Of a DNA stretch of 64,000 nt, positions 1-8,213 are shown in pieces. Both the position numbers and the translations under genes were made by a program. The number at the start of each line of letters is the position of its first letter. Position 1 is the first letter of the stretch. The DNA lies in the NCBI GenBank assembly GCA_038562375.1, contig JBCFAY010000007.1:62001-126000 (forward strand), given 5' to 3'. This stretch comes from JBCFAY01 sp038562375. GTDB taxonomy: Bacteria > Bacillota > Clostridia > Christensenellales > CAG-138. The notes beneath the pieces are model-generated. The model was not told the origin of the DNA and did not search any database. It saw nothing but the letters and a program-made list of their open reading frames with translations.

Positions 1-666
1 CTTATGCTCCCTCTCGCGGTTGTCCTCGAGGCGCATCAAAACGCCTTTATTCAAAAACGCCAGTTCCTTAAGCCGTTTGGCGATGGTATCGAAGCTCACG
101 TCGAGCGTTTCAAACACGCGCGCGTCCGGCAGAAACTCGATGCGGCTCCCCTGCCTGCGCGTTCGCCCGGTCTCGCAGAGCGGGGCGACAGGCCTGCCGG
201 AACGGATCTTGCCGGTCTCGTCCGGGCCGCTGCGAAATTCCTGGAAATACAGGCGTCCCTGCGTCGCGACCTCGACCTTGACGTATTCCGAGAGCGCGTT
301 GACCACGGAAGCGCCCACGCCGTGCAAACCGCCGGAGAACCCGTACGAATCGTTGCCGAATTTCCCGCCCGCGTGCAGCTGCGTAAAGACGAGCTCGACG
401 CCGGAAACACCGAATTTCTCATGGATGCCCACCGGTATGCCGCGCCCGTTGTCCTCGACGGTCATGGACCTATCGGCGTTGAGCGTGACGGTGATGCGGT
501 CCGCGTAGCCGTTGGCCGCCTCGTCCACCGCGTTGTCCACGATCTCCCAGATCAGATGATGCAGGCCGCGCGCGCCGGTGCTGCCGATGTACATGCCCGG
601 CCGCATCCTGACCGCCTCGAGGCCCTCGATCACCTTGATATCGTCAACCGTATACTCTCTCGACAT
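1..666 (-). CDS. Type IIA topoisomerase B subunit (GyrB/ParE), N-terminal part, cut by window edge
   Basis: This encodes the first 222 residues of the ATPase subunit of DNA gyrase or topoisomerase IV; the rest lies beyond base 1. The GHKL ATPase fold is clear: the N-terminal MRPGMYIGS loop, EIVDNAVDEA with the catalytic Glu, DNGRGIPVGIH, and the GGLHGVGASVVNALS lid. The ATG at 666 follows GGAGGACAGG, a good ribosome binding site. GyrB and ParE cannot be separated on this part alone; the TQLHAGGKF segment fits either. An upstream leader of about 100 bases contains a long hairpin. The gene is divergent from pgsA. Confidence 0.93.
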   Translation of the reverse strand, partial: MSREYTVDDIKVIEGLEAVRMRPGMYIGSTGARGLHHLIWEIVDNAVDEAANGYADRITVTLNADRSMTVEDNGRGIPVGIHEKFGVSGVELVFTQLHAGGKFGNDSYGFSGGLHGVGASVVNALSEYVKVEVATQGRLYFQEFRSGPDETGKIRSGRPVAPLCETGRTRRQGSRIEFLPDARVFETLDVSFDTIAKRLKELAFLNKGVLMRLEDNREREHK

Positions 667-686
667 CCTGTCCTCCTTGTTGATTG

Positions 687-744
687 CTTAAGCATCGCGC
701 CGTACGCTCCCGAACCGGGCTCCGAGCGGAGCGTTATGCTTAAG
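687..744 (-). promoter_or_regulatory. Long two-part hairpin in the gyrB/parE leader
   Basis: Outer arms CTTAAGCAT (687-695) and ATGCTTAAG (736-744) and inner arms ACGCTCC (704-710) and GGAGCGT (728-734) can fold into one interrupted stem between the candidate promoter and the ribosome binding site of the topoisomerase gene. There is no T-run, so a simple terminator is unlikely. A role in mRNA stability, or as a protein-binding dyad, is inference. Confidence 0.4.
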
Positions 745-769
745 GAAAAGGGATCCGTTTTTTGACCTT

Positions 770-784
770 ATCATAGAAATTATA
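770..784 (-). promoter_or_regulatory. Candidate -10 elements for gyrB/parE
   Basis: On the minus strand there is a consensus TATAAT (784-779) and a second TATGAT (775-770). Neither has a convincing -35 box at 17-18 bp. This is the only promoter-like signal in the 302-base divergent intergenic region on this strand. Confidence 0.35.
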
Positions 785-890
785 ACCACAAATGGACGCG
801 TCCGCCACTTAAACTTCCTGGGAAACGCGCCCAAAGGCGCAAACAAATGCGCATACGATAAAACATGTGGTCGTATGCAAGGATTTACGC

Positions 891-896
891 TATAAT
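891..896 (+). promoter_or_regulatory. Candidate -10 element for pgsA
   Basis: A perfect TATAAT lies 73 bases upstream of the pgsA start, but no clear TTGACA-like -35 was found. It is the best plus-strand promoter signal in the 667-968 intergenic region. Confidence 0.35.
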
Positions 897-968
897 ATTG
901 AAGATAAGCCCAAACCTTCCATGCGCAATTGAAGGACGCGCTATCCTGATTTCATCCCGAGGTGTTGA

Positions 969-1511
969 ATGCGTCACATTCCAAACATACTTTCCGCGCT
1001 CCGCGTCGCAATGGTCGGCCTGTTTATCTACCTGTTCGTATCCAATCGGATGCTCGCCGTGCTGATCGTATTCGTCGCGGCGTTTTTGACCGACCTGCTC
1101 GACGGTTATCTCGCGCGCCGCAACGGCTGGATCACCGATGTCGGGAAAGTGCTCGATCCCCTCGCGGACAAGCTGATGCTGCTGACCGCGCTCGTTTGCT
1201 TTTATACGCGGAACTGGATCCCGGCGTGGCTTCTCATCATCGTGCTCGCCAAGGAACTGCTGATGATCGTCGGCGGCGTGCTGCTGTACCGCAAAAACGT
1301 CGTTGTATACGCCGATTGGTTCGGCAAAAGCGCCGCGGGGTTTTTCAACGCGGGCGTGGCCGTCACGCTCCTAAAACTCTATATCCCGCAGATCGGTTTT
1401 TGGAACCTCGTGCTCTTCTTGATCGCGATGATACTCGCGATCGTCGCGCTTGTCCATTACGCGAGGCTGCAGATCTTCTCCCGCATGAAGCAGGATGATC
1501 CTAAGGATTAA
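969..1511 (+). CDS. pgsA: CDP-alcohol phosphatidyltransferase, probable phosphatidylglycerophosphate synthase
   Basis: This 180-residue integral membrane enzyme should transfer a phosphatidyl group from CDP-diacylglycerol to glycerol 3-phosphate at the cytoplasmic membrane, the first step to phosphatidylglycerol. The family signature DG-x2-AR-x8-G-x3-D-x3-D is intact (DGYLARR near residue 44, then GKVLDPLAD), and about five hydrophobic segments follow. Length and motif fit PgsA; another CDP-alcohol acceptor cannot be excluded from sequence alone. The start follows GAGGTG at good spacing. It stands alone and is followed by a strong terminator. Confidence 0.85.
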   Translation: MRHIPNILSALRVAMVGLFIYLFVSNRMLAVLIVFVAAFLTDLLDGYLARRNGWITDVGKVLDPLADKLMLLTALVCFYTRNWIPAWLLIIVLAKELLMIVGGVLLYRKNVVVYADWFGKSAAGFFNAGVAVTLLKLYIPQIGFWNLVLFLIAMILAIVALVHYARLQIFSRMKQDDPKD

Positions 1512-1574
1512 GGCGCGGACGCGTCGCAAAACGGATTATTCCTCCGCTTTTCCCATATTTCCCGCGCTATCGCC

Positions 1575-1606
1575 GCCGCTCTGCCACGCAGAGCGGCTTT
1601 CTTTTT
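1575..1606 (+). terminator. Rho-independent terminator after pgsA
   Basis: A 9-bp GC-rich stem (GCCGCTCTG, 1575-1583, with CAGAGCGGC, 1589-1597) and 5-base loop are followed by TTTCTTTTT. Confidence 0.85.
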
Positions 1607-1734
1607 AGACTTGGGGTTGAAAACTATTCTACGCGCCGCGCGGACAGGGCAGTTTTTCAGCTGTTGCGGCATCGGCCAAAACTTTTCTGCCCCTCCCGCA
1701 TTCGCCCGGCGGAACGTCCCGGCGTATTTTTTAC

Positions 1735-1780
1735 TTGACAATTCTTTCGCAAGCACATATCATCATATTAGAATTTAATA
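1735..1780 (+). promoter_or_regulatory. Sigma-A promoter and possible ArsR operator
   Basis: TTGACA (1735-1740), a 17-bp spacer and TATCAT (1758-1763) form a near-consensus promoter. Immediately downstream is an AT-rich imperfect dyad with arms ATTA (1767-1770) and TAAT (1776-1779), where an autoregulating ArsR repressor would be expected to bind. The promoter is strong evidence; the operator assignment is inference. Confidence 0.7.
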
Positions 1781-1800
1781 ATATATAGGGGCGTGGTTTT

Positions 1801-2124
1801 ATGGAATTATCCGAATCGGAAAAACTCGTTTTGAAAGCCTCTCTCACCGAAAAGGCGGAGTTTTTAAAGGCGCTCGCCCACCCCGTTCGCCTTTGTATCC
1901 TGAGGATGCTTTTGGACGGCAGCAGCAACGTGACGCAGATGAACTGCTGCATCGGCGCCTCGCAATCGAACCTGTCGCAGCATCTTGCAAAACTTCGCAG
2001 CGCCGGTATCGTCAAGGGCACGCGCGAGGGAGCGGAAATCTACTATTCCATCAAGGACGGCGAAATGCAGCACGCGATCGCCTGCATTCTAAACGGTCAA
2101 AATACCGATAACACGGAGGAATAA
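1801..2124 (+). CDS. ArsR/SmtB-family transcriptional regulator, possible thiol or persulfide sensor
   Basis: This 107-residue winged-helix protein begins with the family HPVRLCIL segment (residues 27-34) and has the recognition helix region SQSNLSQHLAKLR (54-66) and a wing ending in YYSI. It has four cysteines: 32, the adjacent pair 49-50 just before the recognition helix, and 95 in the last helix. It lies two bases upstream of a sulfur-handling flavoprotein, so it probably represses that gene and senses a reactive sulfur species or a metal. Cys32 is not at the place I recall for the BigR/SqrR sensor cysteine, so the mechanism is open. Confidence 0.88.
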   Translation: MELSESEKLVLKASLTEKAEFLKALAHPVRLCILRMLLDGSSNVTQMNCCIGASQSNLSQHLAKLRSAGIVKGTREGAEIYYSIKDGEMQHAIACILNGQNTDNTEE

Positions 2125-2126
2125 TC

Positions 2127-4607
2127 ATGGGCAAAAAAGTGGTCGTCATCGGCGGCGTCGCCGGCGGCGCGGGCGTTGCCGCAAGGCTTCGCAGGCTGGA
2201 CGAGTCGGCGCAAATCGCGGTTTTCGAGCGTGGCGAATACGTTTCCTACGCCAACTGCGGCCTTCCTTATCACGTAGGCAACGTCATCAAAGAGCGCGAG
2301 GCGCTCATACTCAACAGCCCTCAAAAGCTGCGCAAAAATTTCCGCCTCGATCTTAGAACCAGCCATGAGGTCGTCAAAATCGACAGGCAATCTAAGTCCG
2401 TGCGCGTAAAAAATCTCCAGGACGGCACGATGTTTGATGAGCCGTACGATACGCTCGTGATCTCGACCGGCTCATCACCCCTTCGCCCGCCGATCGAAGG
2501 GATCGATTCCGACGGCATATTCACGCTTTGGACCATTCCGGACACCGACCGGATCAAGGCGTATATCGGGCAGAACAAGCCCAAGCGCGCGGCGATCATC
2601 GGCGGCGGGTTCATCGGGATTGAGATGGCTGAAAACCTGCGCGAGGCGGGCCTCGAAGTCTCTCTGATCGAAATGCTGCCCCAGGTGATGCCCTCCGTCG
2701 ACGTGGAGATGGCGCGCCTTCTTGAGCAGAACCTGTCGATCAACGGCGTAAGGCTGTATCTCGGAGACGCGGTCGGCCGCTTTGAAAAGGAAGGGGATCG
2801 CATCGGGATCACGCTCAAGAGCGGCGCCGTACTCGAGACGGATATGGTGCTTCTGTGCATCGGCGTGCGCCCCAACAGCGAGCTCGCGCGCGACGCCGGG
2901 CTGCAGTTGAACGAGAAGGGCGGCATCGTCGTAGACGCGTCCATGCGCACTTCGGACGAGAATATCTACGCCGTCGGAGACGTGGTCGAAATCGAGGAGT
3001 TCGTCTTCAAGGGCAGGACCATGGTTCCTCTCGCGGGGCCCGCGAACAAGCAGGCCCGCATCTGCGCGAACAACATCGCGGGCATCCCCGATCAATATGA
3101 GGGCACACAGGGGAGCTTTGTCGCCAAGAGCTTCGATCTGACGGTCGCCTCCACCGGCCTTAGCGAGAGCGCTCTGAAACGCATGGGCAAGGGACACGGG
3201 CGCGACTACCAGACGATACTCGTCAATCAAAAATCGCACGCGGGCTATTACCCGGGCGCGACGCGGCTGGTGCTCAAGCTGATCTTCGGCAACGACGGCA
3301 AGATTTACGGCGCGCAGATCGTCGGTCAGGACGGGGTCGACAAAAGGATCGATACCCTCGCGGCGGCGCTGCGTTTGGGCGCGAACGTCAAAGACCTCAA
3401 GAACCTCGAATTTGCGTATGCGCCTCCCTACTCCTCCGCGAAGGATCCGGTGAACATGCTCGGCTACGTCGCCGAAAACGTGCTCAGCGGCCTTATGAGC
3501 TTCGTGCCCTACGACCTGGTCGACGCGAGCGGGAAGTACCTTGGCGGGGAGGACGCGCAGATCCTCGACGTGCGCGAGGAGGCGGAACGGATGATGTTCT
3601 CCATCGACGGGGCGATCGGCATCCCGCTCGGGCAGCTGCGCGCAAGGCTCAGCGAGCTTGACAAGAACAAGCTCGTCATCGTGTTCTGCGCGGTCGGCAT
3701 CCGCGCGTTTACCGCCGCGCGCATCCTCTCGCAGAACGGGTTTGAGCGCGTAAAGGTATATCCGGGCGGCGCGAGTTTCTTCCAGTCCGTTTATTATATG
3801 GGAAAAGACGACGCGTGCAAGCTGGAAACGTGCGGGGAGAATGCCCCCGCGTCCGCGTCCGCCAAGGCGAGCCTTGTCGTGGACTGCTTCGGCATGCAGT
3901 GCCCCGGCCCGATCATGAAGGTCTACCAGGCGATGAAGGAGATCGCCTACGGGGAGACCGTCGAGGTCGTCGCGACGGATCTCGGGTTCGCGCGGGATAT
4001 CGAATCCTGGTGCAAGCATACCGGCAACACGCTCGTCAAGGCGGAAAAACAGGGCAATAAGATCGTGGCCATCCTCAGAAAAGGCACGGATGCGGCAGCG
4101 GCGGCCGCCGCTTCGGTTCAAAGCGCTCCGGCGCCCGCAGAGGGGAAGACGATCATCGTCTTCAGCGGCGATTTTGACAAGGTCATGGCCGCGTTCATCA
4201 TCGCCAACGGCGCGGCGGCGCTCGGGAAGCCGGTCACTCTGTTCTTCACCTTCTGGGGCCTGAACGCGCTGAGGAAGACCGCGCGCATCCCGGTAAAGAA
4301 GCCCCTGATCGACGCGATGTTCGGCAAGATGATGCCGCGCGGCGTGAGCCGGCTCAAGATCTCCAAGCTCAACATGGGCGGGATGGGCACCGCGATGATG
4401 CGCCGCGTCATGAAGGGCAAGAACGTAGACTCGCTCGAAGCGCTCGTCAAGCAGGCGATGGACAACGGCGTGAAGCTGATCGCCTGCACGATGTCCATGG
4501 ACGTGATGGGCATCACCAAGGAGGAGTTGATCGACGGCATCGAGTACGCCGGCGTGAGCACGTATCTCGGCGAGGCGGAGGGCTCAAACGTCAACCTCTT
4601 TATATGA
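2127..4607 (+). CDS. CoA-disulfide reductase-type flavoprotein fused to rhodanese, TusA and DsrE-like domains
   Basis: This 826-residue cytoplasmic protein has four modules. Residues 1-450 are a pyridine nucleotide-disulfide oxidoreductase of the CoA-disulfide/NADH oxidase class, with FAD-binding GGVAGGAG (9-16), redox-active Cys44 in YANCGLPYH, an NAD loop GGGFIGIE (159-166) and YAPPYSSAKDP (431-441). Residues 460-555 are a rhodanese domain with catalytic loop CAVGIR (Cys521). Residues 583-655 are a TusA sulfur-carrier domain with CPGP (Cys592). Residues 673-826 are DsrE/DsrH-like, with Cys787. An Ala-rich linker joins the last two. The fusion should reduce CoA persulfide or disulfide and pass sulfane sulfur between domains. 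It is co-transcribed with the ArsR gene. The architecture is known in Firmicutes; the substrate here is inferred. Confidence 0.92.
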   Translation: MGKKVVVIGGVAGGAGVAARLRRLDESAQIAVFERGEYVSYANCGLPYHVGNVIKEREALILNSPQKLRKNFRLDLRTSHEVVKIDRQSKSVRVKNLQDGTMFDEPYDTLVISTGSSPLRPPIEGIDSDGIFTLWTIPDTDRIKAYIGQNKPKRAAIIGGGFIGIEMAENLREAGLEVSLIEMLPQVMPSVDVEMARLLEQNLSINGVRLYLGDAVGRFEKEGDRIGITLKSGAVLETDMVLLCIGVRPNSELARDAGLQLNEKGGIVVDASMRTSDENIYAVGDVVEIEEFVFKGRTMVPLAGPANKQARICANNIAGIPDQYEGTQGSFVAKSFDLTVASTGLSESALKRMGKGHGRDYQTILVNQKSHAGYYPGATRLVLKLIFGNDGKIYGAQIVGQDGVDKRIDTLAAALRLGANVKDLKNLEFAYAPPYSSAKDPVNMLGYVAENVLSGLMSFVPYDLVDASGKYLGGEDAQILDVREEAERMMFSIDGAIGIPLGQLRARLSELDKNKLVIVFCAVGIRAFTAARILSQNGFERVKVYPGGASFFQSVYYMGKDDACKLETCGENAPASASAKASLVVDCFGMQCPGPIMKVYQAMKEIAYGETVEVVATDLGFARDIESWCKHTGNTLVKAEKQGNKIVAILRKGTDAAAAAAASVQSAPAPAEGKTIIVFSGDFDKVMAAFIIANGAAALGKPVTLFFTFWGLNALRKTARIPVKKPLIDAMFGKMMPRGVSRLKISKLNMGGMGTAMMRRVMKGKNVDSLEALVKQAMDNGVKLIACTMSMDVMGITKEELIDGIEYAGVSTYLGEAEGSNVNLFI

Positions 4608-4640
4608 GCCGGACACATGCGCCGTTTCAAATTGCGCAAA

Positions 4641-4680
4641 GCGGACCCTCCCCTACGCCGGGGAGGGCCCGCTGTTATTA
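4641..4680. terminator. GC-rich hairpin terminator
   Basis: A stem with arms CCCTCCCC and GGGGAGGG, extended by GCGG/CGC with a small bulge, closes a 6-base loop and is followed by TGTTATTA. It ends the arsR-flavoprotein transcript. Confidence 0.7.
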
Positions 4681-4755
4681 TGGCATTAGCCGATCTCCTT
4701 GCCGCGGCATCCTTTGTGCAAAGCGGCAACTTGCGGCGCTTTTCGCGAAACCCTG

Positions 4756-5730
4756 TTACCGGATCGGGTTTGCGAGCTTGTAGTTGCCCAAGAGCGACAA
4801 TACGCTCATCTGCGCGTAGAGCCGCCCGGATTGGAGAACCGGCGCGACTGTTTCGACGCTCTTGCCGTTGAAGATAAGCTCATCTTCGCCGGCGGTCATT
4901 ACAACGCTCTTTGAACCCTTCGTCAGGGTGAGCGTTCTGGCAGTTTTGTCCCATTTGGTCTTGATGCCGAGCTTGTCGGCGACCGCCTTCATCGGGATCA
5001 TATAGGTCGCGCAGGTCTCGCACGCTTTCAGGGAGAGCTTGGAGCCGTTCACGGCGATTTTATCGCCGATGAGGGACACATATCCCGCGTAATCGTACGG
5101 GAGCGCCACGAGTTTGGAGCTGCCCGTCTGGCCGGGGAAGCTCAAAGCGACCACCTCGTACCATACCACGAGCTTCGTGCCCGGCTTGATGGACGAGGGT
5201 CGGATAGTCTTATCCGTCCCGACCACCGGGATCTTCACGTCCTTGGGCACGGTGAAATACAGATCCTGCTCCTGGTTGAGGAGCTTATAGCCATACTTCG
5301 TCTTTTCGACTTTCTCGACCTCGAAATAATCCCCAATGGCCGGATCGTCCTTATTGATGCCCGTCACGATCACGCGCGCCCCGGCGATGGGCAGATAGCT
5401 CGAAGGCTGCACGGAATCGTACCACGCGCGGATCGTCCCGCCAAGCTTAAAATCGCCGAACGCGGCGGGTTTCTGCGTCGCATTGTCGAGTATGCGCGCG
5501 GAGTTCTCGACACGGATCGAGAGCAAGCCTTCCGGCGCCAGGATGGTGATCGTCTTCCCCGCCGCGTCGATGTTTTGGATCGTTCCCGATACCTCGGTGT
5601 AGGCAGGCTCAATCACGACATCCGCCGTTGGCGCAGGCGCGATCAGAATATCACCCTGTGCAAGCGCGCTCTGCATTAGCGCTCCTCCGATCAGCAGCAT
5701 TGCAAAAATCGTCGTCAGAATTTTTTTCAT
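4756..5730 (-). CDS. Secreted copper-amine-oxidase-like (stalk-type) domain protein
   Basis: The 324-residue product starts with a signal peptide (positively charged start, hydrophobic core to about residue 20, ALAQ cleavage region). The middle, about 40-235, looks like repeated beta-rich modules (SGTIQNID and similar) found in clostridial exported proteins. The C-terminal 80 residues match the copper amine oxidase N-terminal or stalk domain, with the typical MIPMKAVADKLGIK, TLTLTKGSKSV and NGKSV phrases. No catalytic residues are expected; cell-wall association is likely. The start is preceded by AAAGGAG. The gene appears monocistronic. Confidence 0.8.
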   Translation of the reverse strand: MKKILTTIFAMLLIGGALMQSALAQGDILIAPAPTADVVIEPAYTEVSGTIQNIDAAGKTITILAPEGLLSIRVENSARILDNATQKPAAFGDFKLGGTIRAWYDSVQPSSYLPIAGARVIVTGINKDDPAIGDYFEVEKVEKTKYGYKLLNQEQDLYFTVPKDVKIPVVGTDKTIRPSSIKPGTKLVVWYEVVALSFPGQTGSSKLVALPYDYAGYVSLIGDKIAVNGSKLSLKACETCATYMIPMKAVADKLGIKTKWDKTARTLTLTKGSKSVVMTAGEDELIFNGKSVETVAPVLQSGRLYAQMSVLSLLGNYKLANPIR

Positions 5731-5857
5731 ACCATCGCTCCTTTATGAATGCTTAGTCAAACAGAACCGACCATATGAATAACGCGGCGATACGGCGGAT
5801 GGTTCCCAATATGTGGGTTGTCGCTCAATACGAACTTCCAGTGGAAAAGAAAAGCGC

Positions 5858-6349
5858 TTATTTCGCTTCCGTACGGTCGGCCGCGTCGATGCACGAAAGA
5901 ACAAACTCAAGGGGATACTGCGATCTCTTGGCGACCTCTTCGGCGCTCAATCCGGCCCGGAAGAAGCGCATCACGACGGAGCGCATATCCTCGCCGATCT
6001 CGACGATGTGCCCGTCCGGATCGTAGAGGCGCACCACGCGCTGTCCCCACGGGTGGGTTTTCGTCGCGTGCACGAGCTCTACCTCCGGGAATGAGGAAAG
6101 GTACAGCAAGAAGGCGTCGAAATGCTCCTCCTCGAAATACAGCTCGAAGCTATGGCTCTTTGCAAGGACCCGGATGTTGCGCCGATCGATAAAATTGCGC
6201 CAGGAATCCTTGCTTTGAAGGGAGAATCCGCCCTCGAAAACGATGTTCTCGCCAAAATCGTACTTTACCCTCTGTTTGAGCACGCTTTCATAGAAACGTC
6301 TGGATCGGTCGATTTTCTCTACCACGATGAGCGCCGCGGAAAACCTCAT
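5858..6349 (-). CDS. VOC-superfamily (glyoxalase/bleomycin-resistance-like) protein
   Basis: The first 120 residues show one vicinal-oxygen-chelate module: the opening beta strand and helix FSAALIVVEKIDRSRRFYES, and the closing RLYDPDGHIVEIGE with the usual metal-ligand Glu. Residues 120-163 form a helical extension (GLSAEEVAKRSQYPLEFV) resembling a small helix-turn-helix. Such proteins act as dimers on diverse small substrates, and I cannot assign one. The gene stands alone between the stalk-domain gene and the divergent cyclic-nucleotide-domain gene. Confidence 0.8.
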   Translation of the reverse strand: MRFSAALIVVEKIDRSRRFYESVLKQRVKYDFGENIVFEGGFSLQSKDSWRNFIDRRNIRVLAKSHSFELYFEEEHFDAFLLYLSSFPEVELVHATKTHPWGQRVVRLYDPDGHIVEIGEDMRSVVMRFFRAGLSAEEVAKRSQYPLEFVLSCIDAADRTEAK

Positions 6350-6540
6350 GCATTTCCCCCCAGTAGTTCGCAGATCTATTTTCCCCCGCTTCGGCGGGCG
6401 GTGTATTGCCTGGTCAAAAGGGCTCGGCCCCGATCTCCGGGATCCCGGCGATCGGGAATTTCCTAAATACGACTATATCAGCTTCCGGCGCGCAACTCAA
6501 ACATTTATTCTATTTCATTTGCCGGCATTTTTATGGATTT

Positions 6541-6572
6541 TTGATTGCCGGTTGTGTATTTGGTTATATTAT
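6541..6572 (+). promoter_or_regulatory. Candidate promoter in the 6350-6730 intergenic region
   Basis: TTGATT (6541-6546) lies 18 bp before TATATT (6565-6570); an overlapping pair TTGCCG/TATTAT (6567-6572) has a 16-bp spacer. This would give a leader of about 150 bases for the downstream gene. The same gap also holds an imperfect GC-rich dyad around 6429-6456 with inner CCGGGATCCCGG; I see nothing else. Confidence 0.4.
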
Positions 6573-6730
6573 AAATGGCTGTGCATATATTCCGCCACAT
6601 CGCCGTCAGGCCGATTGCAGAATTCAGCATTGCCGAATCATTTCCGTCCAATCAGGCTGAGCAGAGAAAAACCGCACGCCCGATGCCGGTAAAGATCAGC
6701 GGATTAAACAACAAAGAGGAAGTGACCCCC

Positions 6731-7954
6731 ATGATCAAGCTTGGAGCGTTGAGAAACCTCAAGCGAATAAAAAAGTATCAACAAGGTTCAATCCTTGAGA
6801 GCGCCAACAATGCGACCATAATGTATGTCGTGATAAAAGGCGAGATCGGCGTTTACCTGAATTACCGCAAACAGAACCAGAAGCTGCTTTATACGATCGG
6901 CTCCGGGGATTTTTTCGGCGAGGCCGCCTTGTTTTTAAAGAAAAGCCCCCGCACGTATTCGGTCGCTCACACGGAGGTGTACGCCCTGCCGGTCGACGCC
7001 GCCAACATCAACGCTTTTTGGACGGAAGAGCCGGGCATAACGTTCGAACTGTTCAAAGCTCTGTGCGCGCGCCTGGATGCCGTCTCCGCCGCTTACGAAA
7101 AGCTTGCCGGGCAGCCGTTTGTCGATCCTCAGTCCGCTTCTCCCGCCCAGGGTGCAAAGCGCGTGTTGAAAGCCGAATTGGAAAAGAGCAAAGCCGCGAA
7201 GACGATCGAACCGAATCCCGATTTTTCATTGTTTCCGGACGGCCATGGGAAATACGAGCTAAACATGGATAGCGCGGACCGCGTTTATCTGATGGACAAG
7301 TCCTACACCTGCCCCGCTTGCAGGCACGACTTCCACACGCTGAAGGTCAAAGCCTCCAAGCTCTTGATCGAAAGCACGGACATCGACATGCGCAACCGTT
7401 ACAGGGGCGTCGAGCCTCTGTACTTCGACGTGGTTACCTGCCCGAACTGCCTCTATAGCGCGCTCGGGGAAATGTTTACCAGCCCCGACAAGCCGTACGC
7501 CGAATTGCCCGAAGAGGTGCAGGCGCTCCAGGGAAACCTCAATCTCCCGTTCGAGCTTTGCCCGGAGCCGGACTCGATCTTCGCGGGATATTACCTTGCG
7601 CTGCTGTGCGCGCCGAAGTTCTTTGTGAAGCATTCGTCGGCGAGCGCAAAGCTCCTGCTCAAGCTTTCGCGCATCTATCAGGACTGCGGCGACACCGAGA
7701 TGGAACTGTTTACCGCTCAGCGCGCTCTGGACGCTTATCTGTATGTATACGAAAACGTCGAGATCTCGCCGAGCCAGGAACAGCATCTATGCATCGTCAT
7801 GGCCGAGCTTTACGCAAAGCTTGGGGATATCAAGCGCGCGAGGGATTTCTTCTATAAGGCCAAAACCAACCGCAACGGCTCCGCGCTGCTCAAGAACCAT
7901 GCCGACAAGCGCATCTTCGACCTTCGCGATCCGGCATCCTCGGCCGAAGCGTAG
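6731..7954 (+). CDS. Cyclic nucleotide-binding-domain protein fused to DUF2225 zinc-binding region
   Basis: The 407-residue cytoplasmic protein has a cNMP-binding beta-roll at about residues 10-125 (GEIGVYLNYR, GDFFGEAALF) and then a DUF2225 region with two zinc-knuckle pairs, CPAC and CPNC, followed by TPR-like helices to the end (RALDAYLYVYEN, AELYAKLGDIKRARDFFYKA). No DNA-binding HTH follows the cNMP domain, so it is not a CRP-type regulator. I chose the ATG at 6731 after GAGGAAGTG; an in-frame ATG 156 bases upstream would only add a low-complexity tail. DUF2225 proteins are widespread in Clostridia and their function is unknown to me. Confidence 0.8.
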   Translation: MIKLGALRNLKRIKKYQQGSILESANNATIMYVVIKGEIGVYLNYRKQNQKLLYTIGSGDFFGEAALFLKKSPRTYSVAHTEVYALPVDAANINAFWTEEPGITFELFKALCARLDAVSAAYEKLAGQPFVDPQSASPAQGAKRVLKAELEKSKAAKTIEPNPDFSLFPDGHGKYELNMDSADRVYLMDKSYTCPACRHDFHTLKVKASKLLIESTDIDMRNRYRGVEPLYFDVVTCPNCLYSALGEMFTSPDKPYAELPEEVQALQGNLNLPFELCPEPDSIFAGYYLALLCAPKFFVKHSSASAKLLLKLSRIYQDCGDTEMELFTAQRALDAYLYVYENVEISPSQEQHLCIVMAELYAKLGDIKRARDFFYKAKTNRNGSALLKNHADKRIFDLRDPASSAEA

Positions 7955-7994
7955 TAGCCGCCGTCATATCGCCCGATCATGCAACAATTGCGAC

Positions 7995-8030
7995 GAAGGC
8001 CGGGAGCGCTGCTCCCGACCTTGTTTTTTT
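7995..8030 (+). terminator. Rho-independent terminator after the DUF2225 gene
   Basis: Stem AAGG-C-CGGGAGC pairs with GCTCCCG-A-CCTT around a three-base loop and is followed by G and seven T. Confidence 0.85.
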
Positions 8031-8134
8031 CATGTCTGTGCGCTCTTAAGATGCAAAACATGCGCTTCGCCGCATCCGTACAACAAGGGCTTGTCCTTCT
8101 CTCCGGTTGTTTGCGGCGGCCGCTCGGTTCCCGC

Positions 8135-8162
8135 AAAAAAAAACGGGGCGCGCCGCGCCCCG
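8135..8162 (-). terminator. Rho-independent terminator for the zinc-ribbon/transglutaminase-like gene
   Basis: On the minus strand a 7-bp stem of CGGGGCG/CGCCCCG (8144-8162) with a 5-base loop is followed by nine T (8143-8135). Confidence 0.85.
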
Positions 8163-8213
8163 TCGATACGGTTATGGTTTTTGCCGCAACCCGCGAATAA
8201 GCGCCGGTACGCC

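Noticed and set aside
4..765. Plus-strand reading frame of 253 codons opposite the topoisomerase gene
   Set aside because: It is antisense to a clear GyrB/ParE coding sequence, has no family features and is Arg/Asp/Ala-rich as expected for a shadow frame in GC-rich DNA.
2475..4121. Long minus-strand frame (548 codons) inside the flavoprotein gene
   Set aside because: All four domains of the sulfur-transfer protein are unbroken on the plus strand; the opposite frame shows no domain.
6429..6456. GC-rich dyad read as a terminator
   Set aside because: It lies upstream of both divergent genes and has no T-run; nothing would be terminated there.
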